A model generated the notes under the pieces. It was given only the letters and a program-made list of their open reading frames with translations. It had not been told where the DNA came from and ran no database searches. A stretch of DNA of 64,000 nucleotides from JACKIC01 sp964543795 (GTDB lineage: Bacteria > Planctomycetota > UBA1135 > UBA2386): NCBI GenBank assembly GCA_964543795.1, contig CAZIZN010000011.1, positions 62,001-126,000 on the forward strand. The letters are read 5' to 3'. Both the position numbers and the translations under genes were made by a program. This document shows positions 26,352 to 34,365 of this stretch, piece after piece (position 1 is the first letter of the stretch; each line of letters starts with the position of its first letter).

Positions 26352-27142
26352 TCGCGCAACAGGCGGTCGAGCTTGCCCTGCATGCGCGCCAGGTTGACGT
26401 AGTGCCGGAAGCCGCGCAGACCGCCGAGCGGCTGCCGAGGCTGCTCGGGATCGACCTCCCAGGGATGCAGGTAGAGGCACCCGGGCACCCCGAGGCGCTC
26501 CTTCTGCCGCAGTCCGCGACGGAAGAACCACAGCGGCAAGAGCCGCAGGTAACCGCCGCCGCCGACGGGCAGGTGCCGGCCGAACACGTCCCACGTCAGC
26601 GGCGGGAACTCCAGCAGTTCGCCTGCCGAGCCCGCCAGCCGGTACGGCGTCGTCGGCGCTGCGGGCACGCCGTAGTCCGGGTGCCGCACGGGCTGGATCG
26701 AACTGTCGAGCGAGATGCCCGCCGCGAGCAGTTCGTCGATCGCCCACGGCGTCTTGCGGCCGATCGACCACGTGCAGGCCCGGAACGCGCGCGGGCGCTC
26801 GCCGACGATGCCGTGGAGCACCCGCGCGGTGCGTTCGAGATCGTCGCGGAAACCCTCCCGGCCGAGTTCGGGCAGCACCCTGTGGTCGTAGCCGTGGCTG
26901 CCGATCTCGTGTCCTGCGGCGTGCACCTCCTGCACCAGGGCGGGCAAGCGCTCCGCGATCCAGCCCAGGAAGAAGAACGTCGCCTTGGCGCCGCGCGCCG
27001 CGAACAGGTCCAGCAGGCGCCGCGTCGCGTCGTGGCAGCGCAGTTCGAGACGCTCCCAGTCGGCGCGATCGATCCGGTGCGCCATGTTGAGGACCTGGAA
27101 CCAGTCCTCGACGTCGACCGACAGCGCGTGCGCGACACTCAT
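26255..27142 (-). CDS. Exosortase-associated polysaccharide deacetylase (DUF3473)
   Basis: A 295-residue NodB-fold deacetylase of the type tied to exosortase/PEP-CTERM loci. It opens with HALSVDVEDWFQV (metal Asp, catalytic Asp), has ATFFFLGWIAERLP, HEIGSHGYDHR (metal His-x3-His) and FRACTWSIGRKTPWAIDEL, and the C-terminal DUF3473 signature YLHPWEVDPEQPR followed by FRHYVNL. It probably N-deacetylates the exopolysaccharide made by this operon. It is the last gene of the operon, its ATG overlapping the exosortase stop by 4 bp. The last ~20 residues lie in the overlap with the convergent TPR gene and extend past the usual end of the family. Confidence 0.92.
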   Translation of the reverse strand: MSVAHALSVDVEDWFQVLNMAHRIDRADWERLELRCHDATRRLLDLFAARGAKATFFFLGWIAERLPALVQEVHAAGHEIGSHGYDHRVLPELGREGFRDDLERTARVLHGIVGERPRAFRACTWSIGRKTPWAIDELLAAGISLDSSIQPVRHPDYGVPAAPTTPYRLAGSAGELLEFPPLTWDVFGRHLPVGGGGYLRLLPLWFFRRGLRQKERLGVPGCLYLHPWEVDPEQPRQPLGGLRGFRHYVNLARMQGKLDRLLRDYRFVGLAGALAERGESWRARLPAYRASELLA

Positions 27143-28659
27143 CGCAACAGCTCCCGGCACGCCGGCACCAGCTCGCGCAGGAACTCGGCACAGCGACGTT
27201 CCGCGGCCGCCAGGTCCTCGCCGCGCGCCACGGGCGTCTCGACCCGCAACAGGAAGCCCGACTCGTTGTTGCGCAGCAAGGCCAGCGGCATGTGGTGCAG
27301 GGCGAACTCGGAGTAGCTGCCCGACGCCCAGCTGCGGGTGCCGAACAGGCTCAGCGTCAGGTACCGCCAGCCGTCGTCGCGGCTGCGGGCGACGATGCGG
27401 CTCACGCTCGAGCCGCCGGCGACGCCCTCGAGGGGCCGCAGGTCGTCGAGTTCGATGTCCATGTTGCTGCCTTCGATGCAGATCCGCGGCGCGTGCACGC
27501 TCTTCCAGTTCGTGTCGTGGAACGTGGCGACGAGGTTGATGCGCGCGCCCTGCTCGTCGCGGTAGCGGCGCCAGGCGAAGTCCGCGGTGCCGAGCAGTTC
27601 GCGCCAGCGCGGCAGGTGCCGCTGGAAGTCCGCCTCCTCCGCAGGGGTGCGGGGCACCACGGCGTAGCCGCCGACGACGTCGGGCACCCGTTCGGCGCGG
27701 TGCGCGTCGCTGCCGCCCGGGCGGTAGAGCGACAACCACAGCAGCGGCACCGCCAAGAGCCACAGCACGGCGCCGGCCCGCGCGAGCGACGGTGCGCGCG
27801 GGCCGGCGGCCGGCGCGACGGCCCCGGACACCGGCCGCGGCGGCGGCGGCGCCCCGCGCGACAGCAGGGCGTCGATCGCGACCAGGGCGGCGACGGCAGC
27901 CGCCCATTCGACGACGTTGGCGATCGTGTGGCCCGTGCCTTCCGCGAACGGCACGCCGAACCACTGCGCCATGAGGCACAGCCCGGCGATGCGCACGATG
28001 TTGGCCCCGACCGCGACCGGCAGCGCCAGCGCGAGCAGCCCGGCCCGGCGCCGCCAGGACGCCGCGCCGACGAAGAAGGCCAGGCAGTAGGAGATCGTCA
28101 CCATCGCCAGCAGCGACCGCAGTCCGCCGCACGCGTCGGCGACGTACAGCGATCCGCCCCCGCGCAGCACCAGCTCGGAGCCGCGCCGCTCGAGGTCCGC
28201 ACCGAGGAGACCGGCGAGCCCGGCACCGCCGCCGACCGCGAAGTCCTTGAGCACGAACGCGGTCCAGCCCTCGACCACGATCGGCGCGGGCACCAGGAAC
28301 AGCGACAGCCAGAGCACCGGCCACAGCCCGGCGAGCCTGGCGCGGCCGAGCGCGAACCATGCCGCTCCCGGCACGGCGAGCGCGAGGCTCGTCGCCGACA
28401 GCGAATCGATCATCAGCGCCGCGCCGACGAAGTGCATGCAGAGTGCAGGCGCCAGCAGCCAGAGCCCGCGGCGATCGACCGAGGCGACGGACTTCGACCA
28501 GACCGGGCGCCGGCGCCAGACCACGAACGCACCGATCGCGGGCACCAGCCAGCAGTGCTCGTAGTACTGCGTCGGCGCGTTCCAGCGGTCGACGCACCAC
28601 TGCAGCGCCGTCAGGTAGGCGAGCAGCAGCGGCGCGAACACCAGCAGGAACGCCCTCAT
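27139..28659 (-). CDS. Exosortase fused to EpsI-type domain
   Basis: A 506-residue protein in two parts. Residues about 1-280 form a multi-helix exosortase: the catalytic Cys lies in DACGGLRSLLA (about 177), Arg in ANIVRIAGL (about 222) and His in GTGHTIANVVEW (about 243), the cysteine/arginine/histidine set of this transpeptidase-like family. After a Pro-rich linker, residues about 300-506 form an EpsI/DUF3485 domain with an N-terminal helix and INLVATFHDTNWKSVHAPRI, matching the W..vH.P..C.. pattern. Exosortases cleave PEP-CTERM-type tails and probably attach substrates to the envelope. Overlaps of 4 bp link it to the glycosyltransferase and deacetylase genes. Confidence 0.92.
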   Translation of the reverse strand: MRAFLLVFAPLLLAYLTALQWCVDRWNAPTQYYEHCWLVPAIGAFVVWRRRPVWSKSVASVDRRGLWLLAPALCMHFVGAALMIDSLSATSLALAVPGAAWFALGRARLAGLWPVLWLSLFLVPAPIVVEGWTAFVLKDFAVGGGAGLAGLLGADLERRGSELVLRGGGSLYVADACGGLRSLLAMVTISYCLAFFVGAASWRRRAGLLALALPVAVGANIVRIAGLCLMAQWFGVPFAEGTGHTIANVVEWAAAVAALVAIDALLSRGAPPPPRPVSGAVAPAAGPRAPSLARAGAVLWLLAVPLLWLSLYRPGGSDAHRAERVPDVVGGYAVVPRTPAEEADFQRHLPRWRELLGTADFAWRRYRDEQGARINLVATFHDTNWKSVHAPRICIEGSNMDIELDDLRPLEGVAGGSSVSRIVARSRDDGWRYLTLSLFGTRSWASGSYSEFALHHMPLALLRNNESGFLLRVETPVARGEDLAAAERRCAEFLRELVPACRELLR

Positions 28660-29915
28660 GACCGGTCTCCCGCTCCGAGCGCGACCGCGAGCGCGGCGAC
28701 GCGGCGCGCGTTGCCGCGCCAGGTCCATTCGTGCGCGACGAGGCTCGCCCGGCCCGCAGCCCCCAGCGCCCGCGCGAACCCGCGGTCGTGCACGAGCCGG
28801 CCGAGCCGGTCGGCGAGCGACTCGACGCTGCCCGGGGCGAACAGCAGCCCGTTGCTGCCGTCGGTGACGTTCTCGCGCAGATTGGGCTGGTCGGGGGCCA
28901 GCGTCGGGACGCCGGCAGCCAGCGAATCGAACAGCTTGAGCGGCGAGGCATAGGCGTTGATCGCCGGGATCAGCGCCGCGTCGCAGGCCATCACGTGCGC
29001 CGGCAGGAGGTCCGGCGGCACCGCGCCGACGGCGCGCACGCGACCCTCCAGCCCGTGCGCCCGCGCCCCGTCCAGCAGCGGCCGGAGGGCCGGCCCCTGG
29101 CCCATCAGCACCAGGCACAACGCACCGAAGCCCGGCCGACGCATCACCTCGAGCACGAGTTCGAGCCGGTGCCAGGGCCGCATGTAGCCGACGAAGCCCA
29201 GCGCGAACGCGTCCCGCGGCAGCTGCCAGGCCGCGCGCACCGCCGGCGCCGCCGCCGCCGCGTCGCCGCCGTAGCGCTCCGGGTCCGCGCCGTTGCCGAC
29301 CACGTGCACACGCTCGGGGCGCGCGCCGGCCGCGACGAGCAGATCGCCGAGCACGCGCGTCACCGCGAGCACGGCGTCGGCACCGCCCAGCACCGCGCGC
29401 TCCGTATGCCGCGCCCGCTGCGGGAAGCGCAGCAGTCCGAGCTCTCGCATCTCCTGGGTCATCGGACTGTTCACCTCGAGCAGGAGCGGGACACCGAGCT
29501 GGCGTGCCACGTCGAGACCGGAACGGCAGTGCAGGGCGTGCCGTTCGTAGATGCAGTGTGGGCGGAACCGGCGCGCGGCCGCGCGCAGCATCGCGCCGCC
29601 GCGCCGATCGTAGAGCATCTCGAGGATCTCGACGGCGGTGCGCGGCAGCGAGAGCCGTTGCCAGAAGCGGCTCGTGCGGGCCGTTGCACCGGTCGCGCCG
29701 CCGATCGGCGATGCACCGGTCGACGATGCACCGGTCGACGATCCACCGGTCGACGATGCACCGGCCCCCGCCGCGCCGGCCTTGGGCACGAGCGCGCACT
29801 CGAGCACCTCGTGGCCCTCGCGGCGCAGGGCGCCGATCAGCTCGCGCACGTGCACCGCCTGGCCGTCGTCGGCGCGGATGCGGTGGTGGTAGAGGATGCG
29901 CAGCGGCCGGCTCAT
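28656..29915 (-). CDS. Glycosyltransferase family 4 with Ser/Thr/Gly repeat insert
   Basis: A 419-residue GT-B glycosyltransferase. The N-terminal domain starts RILYHHRIRADDGQAVHVREL, typical of exosortase-locus GT4 enzymes, and the C-terminal nucleotide-sugar domain has VHVVGNGADPERY, FVGYMRPWHRLELVLEV, VGAVPPDLLP and ASPLKLFDSLAAGVP (the E-x7-E-type segment is altered). An unusual insert of STGGSSTGASSTGAS type sits at about 55-70 and is encoded by a 15-bp tandem repeat. It likely adds a sugar to the lipid-linked repeat unit. Both ends overlap neighbours by 4 bp (ATGA). Confidence 0.9.
   Translation of the reverse strand: MSRPLRILYHHRIRADDGQAVHVRELIGALRREGHEVLECALVPKAGAAGAGASSTGGSSTGASSTGASPIGGATGATARTSRFWQRLSLPRTAVEILEMLYDRRGGAMLRAAARRFRPHCIYERHALHCRSGLDVARQLGVPLLLEVNSPMTQEMRELGLLRFPQRARHTERAVLGGADAVLAVTRVLGDLLVAAGARPERVHVVGNGADPERYGGDAAAAAPAVRAAWQLPRDAFALGFVGYMRPWHRLELVLEVMRRPGFGALCLVLMGQGPALRPLLDGARAHGLEGRVRAVGAVPPDLLPAHVMACDAALIPAINAYASPLKLFDSLAAGVPTLAPDQPNLRENVTDGSNGLLFAPGSVESLADRLGRLVHDRGFARALGAAGRASLVAHEWTWRGNARRVAALAVALGAGDRS
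29710..29764. repeat. 15-bp in-frame tandem repeat inside a glycosyltransferase gene
   Basis: Units of GATGCACCGGTCGAC start at 29710, 29725 and 29740 (the last with one change), followed by a partial unit to 29764, and degenerate copies continue upstream. On the coding strand it gives a Ser-Thr-Gly-Ala/Gly-Ser linker. Loss or gain of a unit would keep the frame. Confidence 0.8.
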
Positions 29916-31096
29916 GCGGCGGCCTCCCCGAGCGCGTGCCGGAAGATGCCCACCAGCCGTTCGACCGGCGCCTGCCAGCCGTAGCGCTCCGCGAAGGCGC
30001 GCACGGTCGCTCGTTCGCCCGGAGCGGCCAGCAGGGCGGCCGCCGCCGCGGCGAACGCCGCGGCGTCGCCGACCGGCGCGAGCGCACCGAGCCGCAGGTC
30101 GCCTTGGGCCGGCTCGCCGAGGATCTGCGGGATGCCGCCCACCGGCGTCGCGAGCACACGCAGTCCCGACGCGAGCGCCTCGGTCACCACGTTCGGCCAG
30201 CCCTCGCGCTCGCTCGGCAACACGAACAGGTCGGCGGCGCGGTAGGCGGCGGCGACCTCGTCGGGACCGCGCGCGCCGAGGAACAGCACGCGGTCGCCAC
30301 CGAGGGCGGCGATGCGCGGCCGCTCGGGGCCCTCGCCGACGAGCACCAGCGAGACGTCGGGCGGCAGCTTCGCGAGCGCGGCGGCGACGACCGCGAAGCC
30401 CTTGCCGGGCACCAGGCGGCCCACGCCGAGCAGCAGGCGGCCGGCCGGAGGCAGGCCGAGCTGCCGCCGCGCGGCCGCCGCGTCACCGGGCCGGAAACGC
30501 TCGAGATCGACGCCGTTGCGCACCTCCAGGATGCGTTCGCGCGGCAGGTCCGCCACCGCCGCGAAACGGTCCGCGAGCGCGCGACTGACCGCACAGCACG
30601 CGAGCGCCCGCCGCGCCGCGTCGGCGATGCGCGCGGCGACGACCGGATCGTCGGCGATCACGTTGAGGTCGGTGCCGCGCGCGGTCAACGTGAACGGCAC
30701 GCCGAACTCCGCGGCGAGCACCGACGCAGCGACGCCGTCGGGCCACAGGTAGTGGGCGTCGAGCACGATCGGGCCCGCGGCCGCGAGCGCGGCGACGGTG
30801 CGCCGGGCGCCGCGCGCCATCGCGTCGGCCTGCCGGCGCAGCGACAGCCCCGGCCAGTGGCGGTAGCGCGGGTGGTGCACGACGACCCCCTGCCACGTCT
30901 CGGTCGCGGGCATCGCCGCCCAGCGCCGGTACTCGGCGTTGCGCAGCGGCCAGAACACGGCCGGCACGGGCGCCACGACGCACCACGGCAGCCCGCTCGC
31001 CGCGGCCACGCGACGCATGCGTTCGTGCACGAACAGACCGTGCGTCGGCAGCAGCGACGACGGGAACAGGTTGGTGAACGTGACGAGCCGCTTCAT
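29912..31096 (-). CDS. Glycosyltransferase family 4
   Basis: A 394-residue GT-B enzyme. The N-terminus FTNLFPSSLLPTHGLFVHER is the signature of the second GT4 in exosortase polysaccharide loci. The C-terminal domain has LEVRNGVDLERFRPGD, LLGVGRLVPGKGF, LVLVGEGPERPRI, LFLGARGPDEV, FVLPSEREGWPNV (with the conserved Glu residues) and ASGLRVLATPVGGIPQI. It transfers a nucleotide-activated sugar during repeat-unit assembly at the cytoplasmic face. It overlaps the amidotransferase stop and the next GT4 start by 4 bp each. Confidence 0.93.
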   Translation of the reverse strand: MKRLVTFTNLFPSSLLPTHGLFVHERMRRVAAASGLPWCVVAPVPAVFWPLRNAEYRRWAAMPATETWQGVVVHHPRYRHWPGLSLRRQADAMARGARRTVAALAAAGPIVLDAHYLWPDGVAASVLAAEFGVPFTLTARGTDLNVIADDPVVAARIADAARRALACCAVSRALADRFAAVADLPRERILEVRNGVDLERFRPGDAAAARRQLGLPPAGRLLLGVGRLVPGKGFAVVAAALAKLPPDVSLVLVGEGPERPRIAALGGDRVLFLGARGPDEVAAAYRAADLFVLPSEREGWPNVVTEALASGLRVLATPVGGIPQILGEPAQGDLRLGALAPVGDAAAFAAAAAALLAAPGERATVRAFAERYGWQAPVERLVGIFRHALGEAAA

Positions 31097-32955
31097 GCGC
31101 ACCACCGCCGCAGGAAGCGAGCGAACACGAGCACCGCCCACAGCATCTCCGCGTGGTCGCCGAGGCCCGCCCGATGGCGTCGCAGCAGGCGGTCGACGAC
31201 GCCGGGGTCGATCCATTCGCCGAGCTGCCGGTCGGCGAGCGACGCCGCCACCGCGTCGCCGACGGGACCCCGGCACCAGTTCCGCAGCGGCACCGAGAAA
31301 CCCTGCTTCCGCCGCTGCAACGCGGCGGCATCGAGCCGGCGCGCCAGCGCGCCGCGCAGGAACGCCTTGGTGCGCCCCCCCTCGAGCTGCCAGGCCGCAG
31401 GCACCCGCGCCGCGTGTTCGAGCAGCACGTGGTCGAGGAACGGGCAGCGCACCTCGAGCGAGACCGCCATCGACGCCCGATCGGCCTTGACGAGGATGTC
31501 GCCGGGGAGCCACGTGGCGAGGTCGGTGGCGACCGCGCGATGCAGCGGCGTCGCCGCGACCGCGCTCGCGGCCGCGTAGGCGGCGAGCAGCGGTCCGTGC
31601 GGATCGCCGGCCGCGGCGTGGTGTTCGGGACGCAGCACCGCGAAGACCTCCTCGGGCAGGTGTGCGCTGACCGAACGCGCGTAGGCCTCGGCCGGCGAGC
31701 TGCCGAGGTTCTGCAGCGTGCGTTTCGCGCGCAGCCAGCGCGGCAGCCAGTCGGCCTTCGGGTAGAGCGCGCCGAGCGTGCGCCACGCGCCGGCCGGCAG
31801 TCGGCCGCGCAGCCGGTTCTCGGCCGCGTCGAAGCGGTAGCGCCGGTAGCCGGCGAAGGCCTCGTCGCCGCCGTCGCCCGAGAGCGCCACCGTCACGTGA
31901 CGGCGCGCCAGCCGGCAGACGTGGTAGGTGGGCACCGCGCTGCTGTCGCTGAACGGCTCGTCGTAGGCGTCGTCGAACCAGTCGAGGCGCAGCATCTCGG
32001 CGGGATCGAGCACCTCCTCGTGCAACCGCGCCCCGCAGGCCGCGGCGGACGCCCGCGCAGCGTCGCGTTCGTCGAACGCCGGGTCGGAGAAACCGATCGT
32101 ACACGCCTCGACCGGCCGGCCGAGCGTGCGCGTCATCGAGTCGACGACCGCGTAGCTGTCGATGCCGCCCGAGAGGAACGGGGCGAGCGGCACTTCGCCC
32201 ATGAGCCGGATGCGCACCGCTTCGTCGAGGTCGGCCAGCGTTCGCTCCTCCAGCGGGGCGCGACCGGTCGACGGTTCCTCGACGAACTCGAGCGTCCAAT
32301 AGCGCTGTCGTTCGATCCGGCCGCCGCGCACGCGGCACCAGTGGGCCGGCGGCAGCTTGTGCACCGCCGCGAAGATGCTGCCCGGCTCGGGCACGTAGCG
32401 CAGCGCCAGGTACTGCGCTAGCGCATCGGCCCGCAGCGCGCGGTCGATGCCGAACGCGTGCAGCCCCTTCAGCTCGCTCGCGAAGGCGAACACGCCGTCC
32501 CGCTCGGCGTAGTGGAACGGCTTCTTGCCGAGCCGGTCGCGCGCGGCGTAGAGCTCGTGCGCGGTCTCGTCGACGATCGCGAACGCGAACATGCCCCGCA
32601 GCCGCGCCGCGAGGCCGGTGCCCCAGCGCCGGTAGCCGTGCAGCAGCACCTCGGTATCGCTGCGGGTGCGGAACACCGCGCCGTGCGCCTCGAGTTCGGC
32701 GCGCAGTTCGAGGTGGTTGTAGATCTCGCCGTTGAAGGTCACCCAGAGGCGTTCGTCCGCCGACGCCATCGGCTGCTGGCCGGTGTCGAGATCGACGATC
32801 GCGAGCCGCCGGTGGCCCAGCGCGTAGCCCCGTCCGGCGCGCACGCCCTCGCCGTCGGGCCCGCGGTGGCGCAGCGTCGCCGCCATGCGCCGGACCAGCG
32901 CCGCGTCGACCGGCCGCGCCGGATCGTGTGCGAACAGCCCCGCGATCCCACACAT
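31093..32955 (-). CDS. Exosortase-locus asparagine synthase-like amidotransferase
   Basis: A 620-residue AsnB-family enzyme. It begins MCGIAGLFAHD with Cys2 as the glutaminase nucleophile; RHRGPDGEGV, VTFNGEIYNH and TRSDTEVLLHGY complete the Ntn domain. The synthetase domain has the PP-loop FLSGGIDSYAV near 262, ALSGDGGDEAFAGYRRYRF and ADRASMAVSLEVRCPFLDH. In exosortase-associated polysaccharide operons this paralogue is thought to amidate a sugar acid or other acceptor rather than make free asparagine. The start shares one base with the stop of the upstream ligase (TGATG). Confidence 0.93.
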   Translation of the reverse strand: MCGIAGLFAHDPARPVDAALVRRMAATLRHRGPDGEGVRAGRGYALGHRRLAIVDLDTGQQPMASADERLWVTFNGEIYNHLELRAELEAHGAVFRTRSDTEVLLHGYRRWGTGLAARLRGMFAFAIVDETAHELYAARDRLGKKPFHYAERDGVFAFASELKGLHAFGIDRALRADALAQYLALRYVPEPGSIFAAVHKLPPAHWCRVRGGRIERQRYWTLEFVEEPSTGRAPLEERTLADLDEAVRIRLMGEVPLAPFLSGGIDSYAVVDSMTRTLGRPVEACTIGFSDPAFDERDAARASAAACGARLHEEVLDPAEMLRLDWFDDAYDEPFSDSSAVPTYHVCRLARRHVTVALSGDGGDEAFAGYRRYRFDAAENRLRGRLPAGAWRTLGALYPKADWLPRWLRAKRTLQNLGSSPAEAYARSVSAHLPEEVFAVLRPEHHAAAGDPHGPLLAAYAAASAVAATPLHRAVATDLATWLPGDILVKADRASMAVSLEVRCPFLDHVLLEHAARVPAAWQLEGGRTKAFLRGALARRLDAAALQRRKQGFSVPLRNWCRGPVGDAVAASLADRQLGEWIDPGVVDRLLRRHRAGLGDHAEMLWAVLVFARFLRRWCA

Positions 32956-34361
32956 CAGCGCTTGCGCTCCCAGCGCGACAGCGGTGCCCGGCCCTCGGCG
33001 ACCACCTGTCGCGACGGCGTCCGCCGGAACCGTTCGCGCCACCGCACCGTGACCGTCCGGGGGCCCGTCGGCGCGGCACTCCCGGTCGCGGTCATCGGCA
33101 GCGGTGCCGCGCGGTAGGCGGCGACGGCGATGCCGACGAGGCAGGTGACGAGCGCGAGCCAGTGGTAGATCAGGTCGAAGTGGCCGCGGTTGAGGAAGAA
33201 CGCGCCGACCATGAACCCGACGGTCGTCGCCTCCATCATGCGCGCGTAGTGCCGGGCCCACTCGAGGTCCGCCCGCGCGACGCCGATGCGGTACACCATG
33301 CGGCAGGCGACGAACACCGACGTCAGCAGGAGCATGTAGACGAGGAAGGCCGGCGTGCCGCTCTCGGCCCAGATCTGCAGGTAGCTGTTGTGGGCCACGT
33401 AGCTGGTCTGGTTCGGCGCCGGCGGCAGCATCGCGAACTCGAGGTAGCGCGACTGGAAGTTGCGCATGCCCACCCCGAGCAGCGGGTACTCGCCGACCAT
33501 GCGCAGCGCCGTCCCCCACGCCATCAGCCGCGCGTTCGCCGACGACTCCTTGGCGTCGCCGATCGTCGAGAGTCGCTCGATGACCTCCTGCGGCGCCAGC
33601 AGCGGGAACAGCGCGGCGAGCGCGACCAGCACGAGGAACGCGCGCAACAGCCGTCCCGAGCGCCACGCGATCCACAACGCCGTCGCCGTGAGCGCGAGGA
33701 ACGCGCCGCGGCTGTGGGTGAGCACGATCGTGACGACGGTCAGCGCCACGGCGACCTGCGTGCCGCGCAGGATCCAGGGCTTCGCCCGCTCGGCGATGCC
33801 CAGGTACCACAACAGCGGCACGTTCATGACCAGGGCGAGCGCGAAGTCGTTGTTGTCCTCGAGCATGCCGCCCGGCCCGCGCAGGATCTGGCGGCCGCCC
33901 GAGAGCACGCCGAAGACGCCGCCCTTGACGCCGAAGAACGCGAGGCACAAGGCGATGGTCCACGTCATCGTGCGCAGCCGCTGCGGCGAGTCGACCTGCC
34001 CCGTCGTGAACAGCGCGACGATCACGATCTTCACGTACTCCGCGTAGTAGCGGTTGGTGTACTCGTCGTGCGTCCGGGCGAACGCGTAGCTGACCGTGAC
34101 GAGCATCGCGAGCACCACGATCGCCACGGTGCGGAAGTCCCAGCGCGCGAAGGTGCGGCGGCCGAGCTCGTGCGCCCACCAGCCGGCGATCATCGCCAGA
34201 CCGACGAAGAACGACAGGCGCATGGTGCGCGCGAATCCCCAGCAGAGGTCCTGCGGGCGCATGTAGGCGAGCCAGCTGAACACCAGGAGGCCCAGGAACG
34301 GCTGCCGGAAGCTGCCCGGCAGCGTCAGCAGCACCACCGCGAGGACGAGCAGGTCGCGCAC
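32955..34361 (-). CDS. Exosortase-associated O-glycosylation ligase / Wzy-like polymerase
   Basis: A 468-residue polytopic membrane protein with about ten helices. The start MRDLLVLAVVLLTLPGSFRQ and WLAYMRPQDLCWGFA match the exosortase A-associated probable O-glycosylation ligase family almost motif for motif. The periplasmic O-antigen ligase signature appears as LTHSRGAFLAL, GEYPLLGVGMRNFQ and YVAHNSYLQIWAESG. It either polymerises the exported repeat units or ligates them to an acceptor. The start codon is GTG, 4 nt after the Wzz-like stop. The C-terminal ~45 residues are a basic cytoplasmic tail not part of the fold. Confidence 0.9.
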   Translation of the reverse strand: MRDLLVLAVVLLTLPGSFRQPFLGLLVFSWLAYMRPQDLCWGFARTMRLSFFVGLAMIAGWWAHELGRRTFARWDFRTVAIVVLAMLVTVSYAFARTHDEYTNRYYAEYVKIVIVALFTTGQVDSPQRLRTMTWTIALCLAFFGVKGGVFGVLSGGRQILRGPGGMLEDNNDFALALVMNVPLLWYLGIAERAKPWILRGTQVAVALTVVTIVLTHSRGAFLALTATALWIAWRSGRLLRAFLVLVALAALFPLLAPQEVIERLSTIGDAKESSANARLMAWGTALRMVGEYPLLGVGMRNFQSRYLEFAMLPPAPNQTSYVAHNSYLQIWAESGTPAFLVYMLLLTSVFVACRMVYRIGVARADLEWARHYARMMEATTVGFMVGAFFLNRGHFDLIYHWLALVTCLVGIAVAAYRAAPLPMTATGSAAPTGPRTVTVRWRERFRRTPSRQVVAEGRAPLSRWERKR

Positions 34362-34365
34362 GGAC

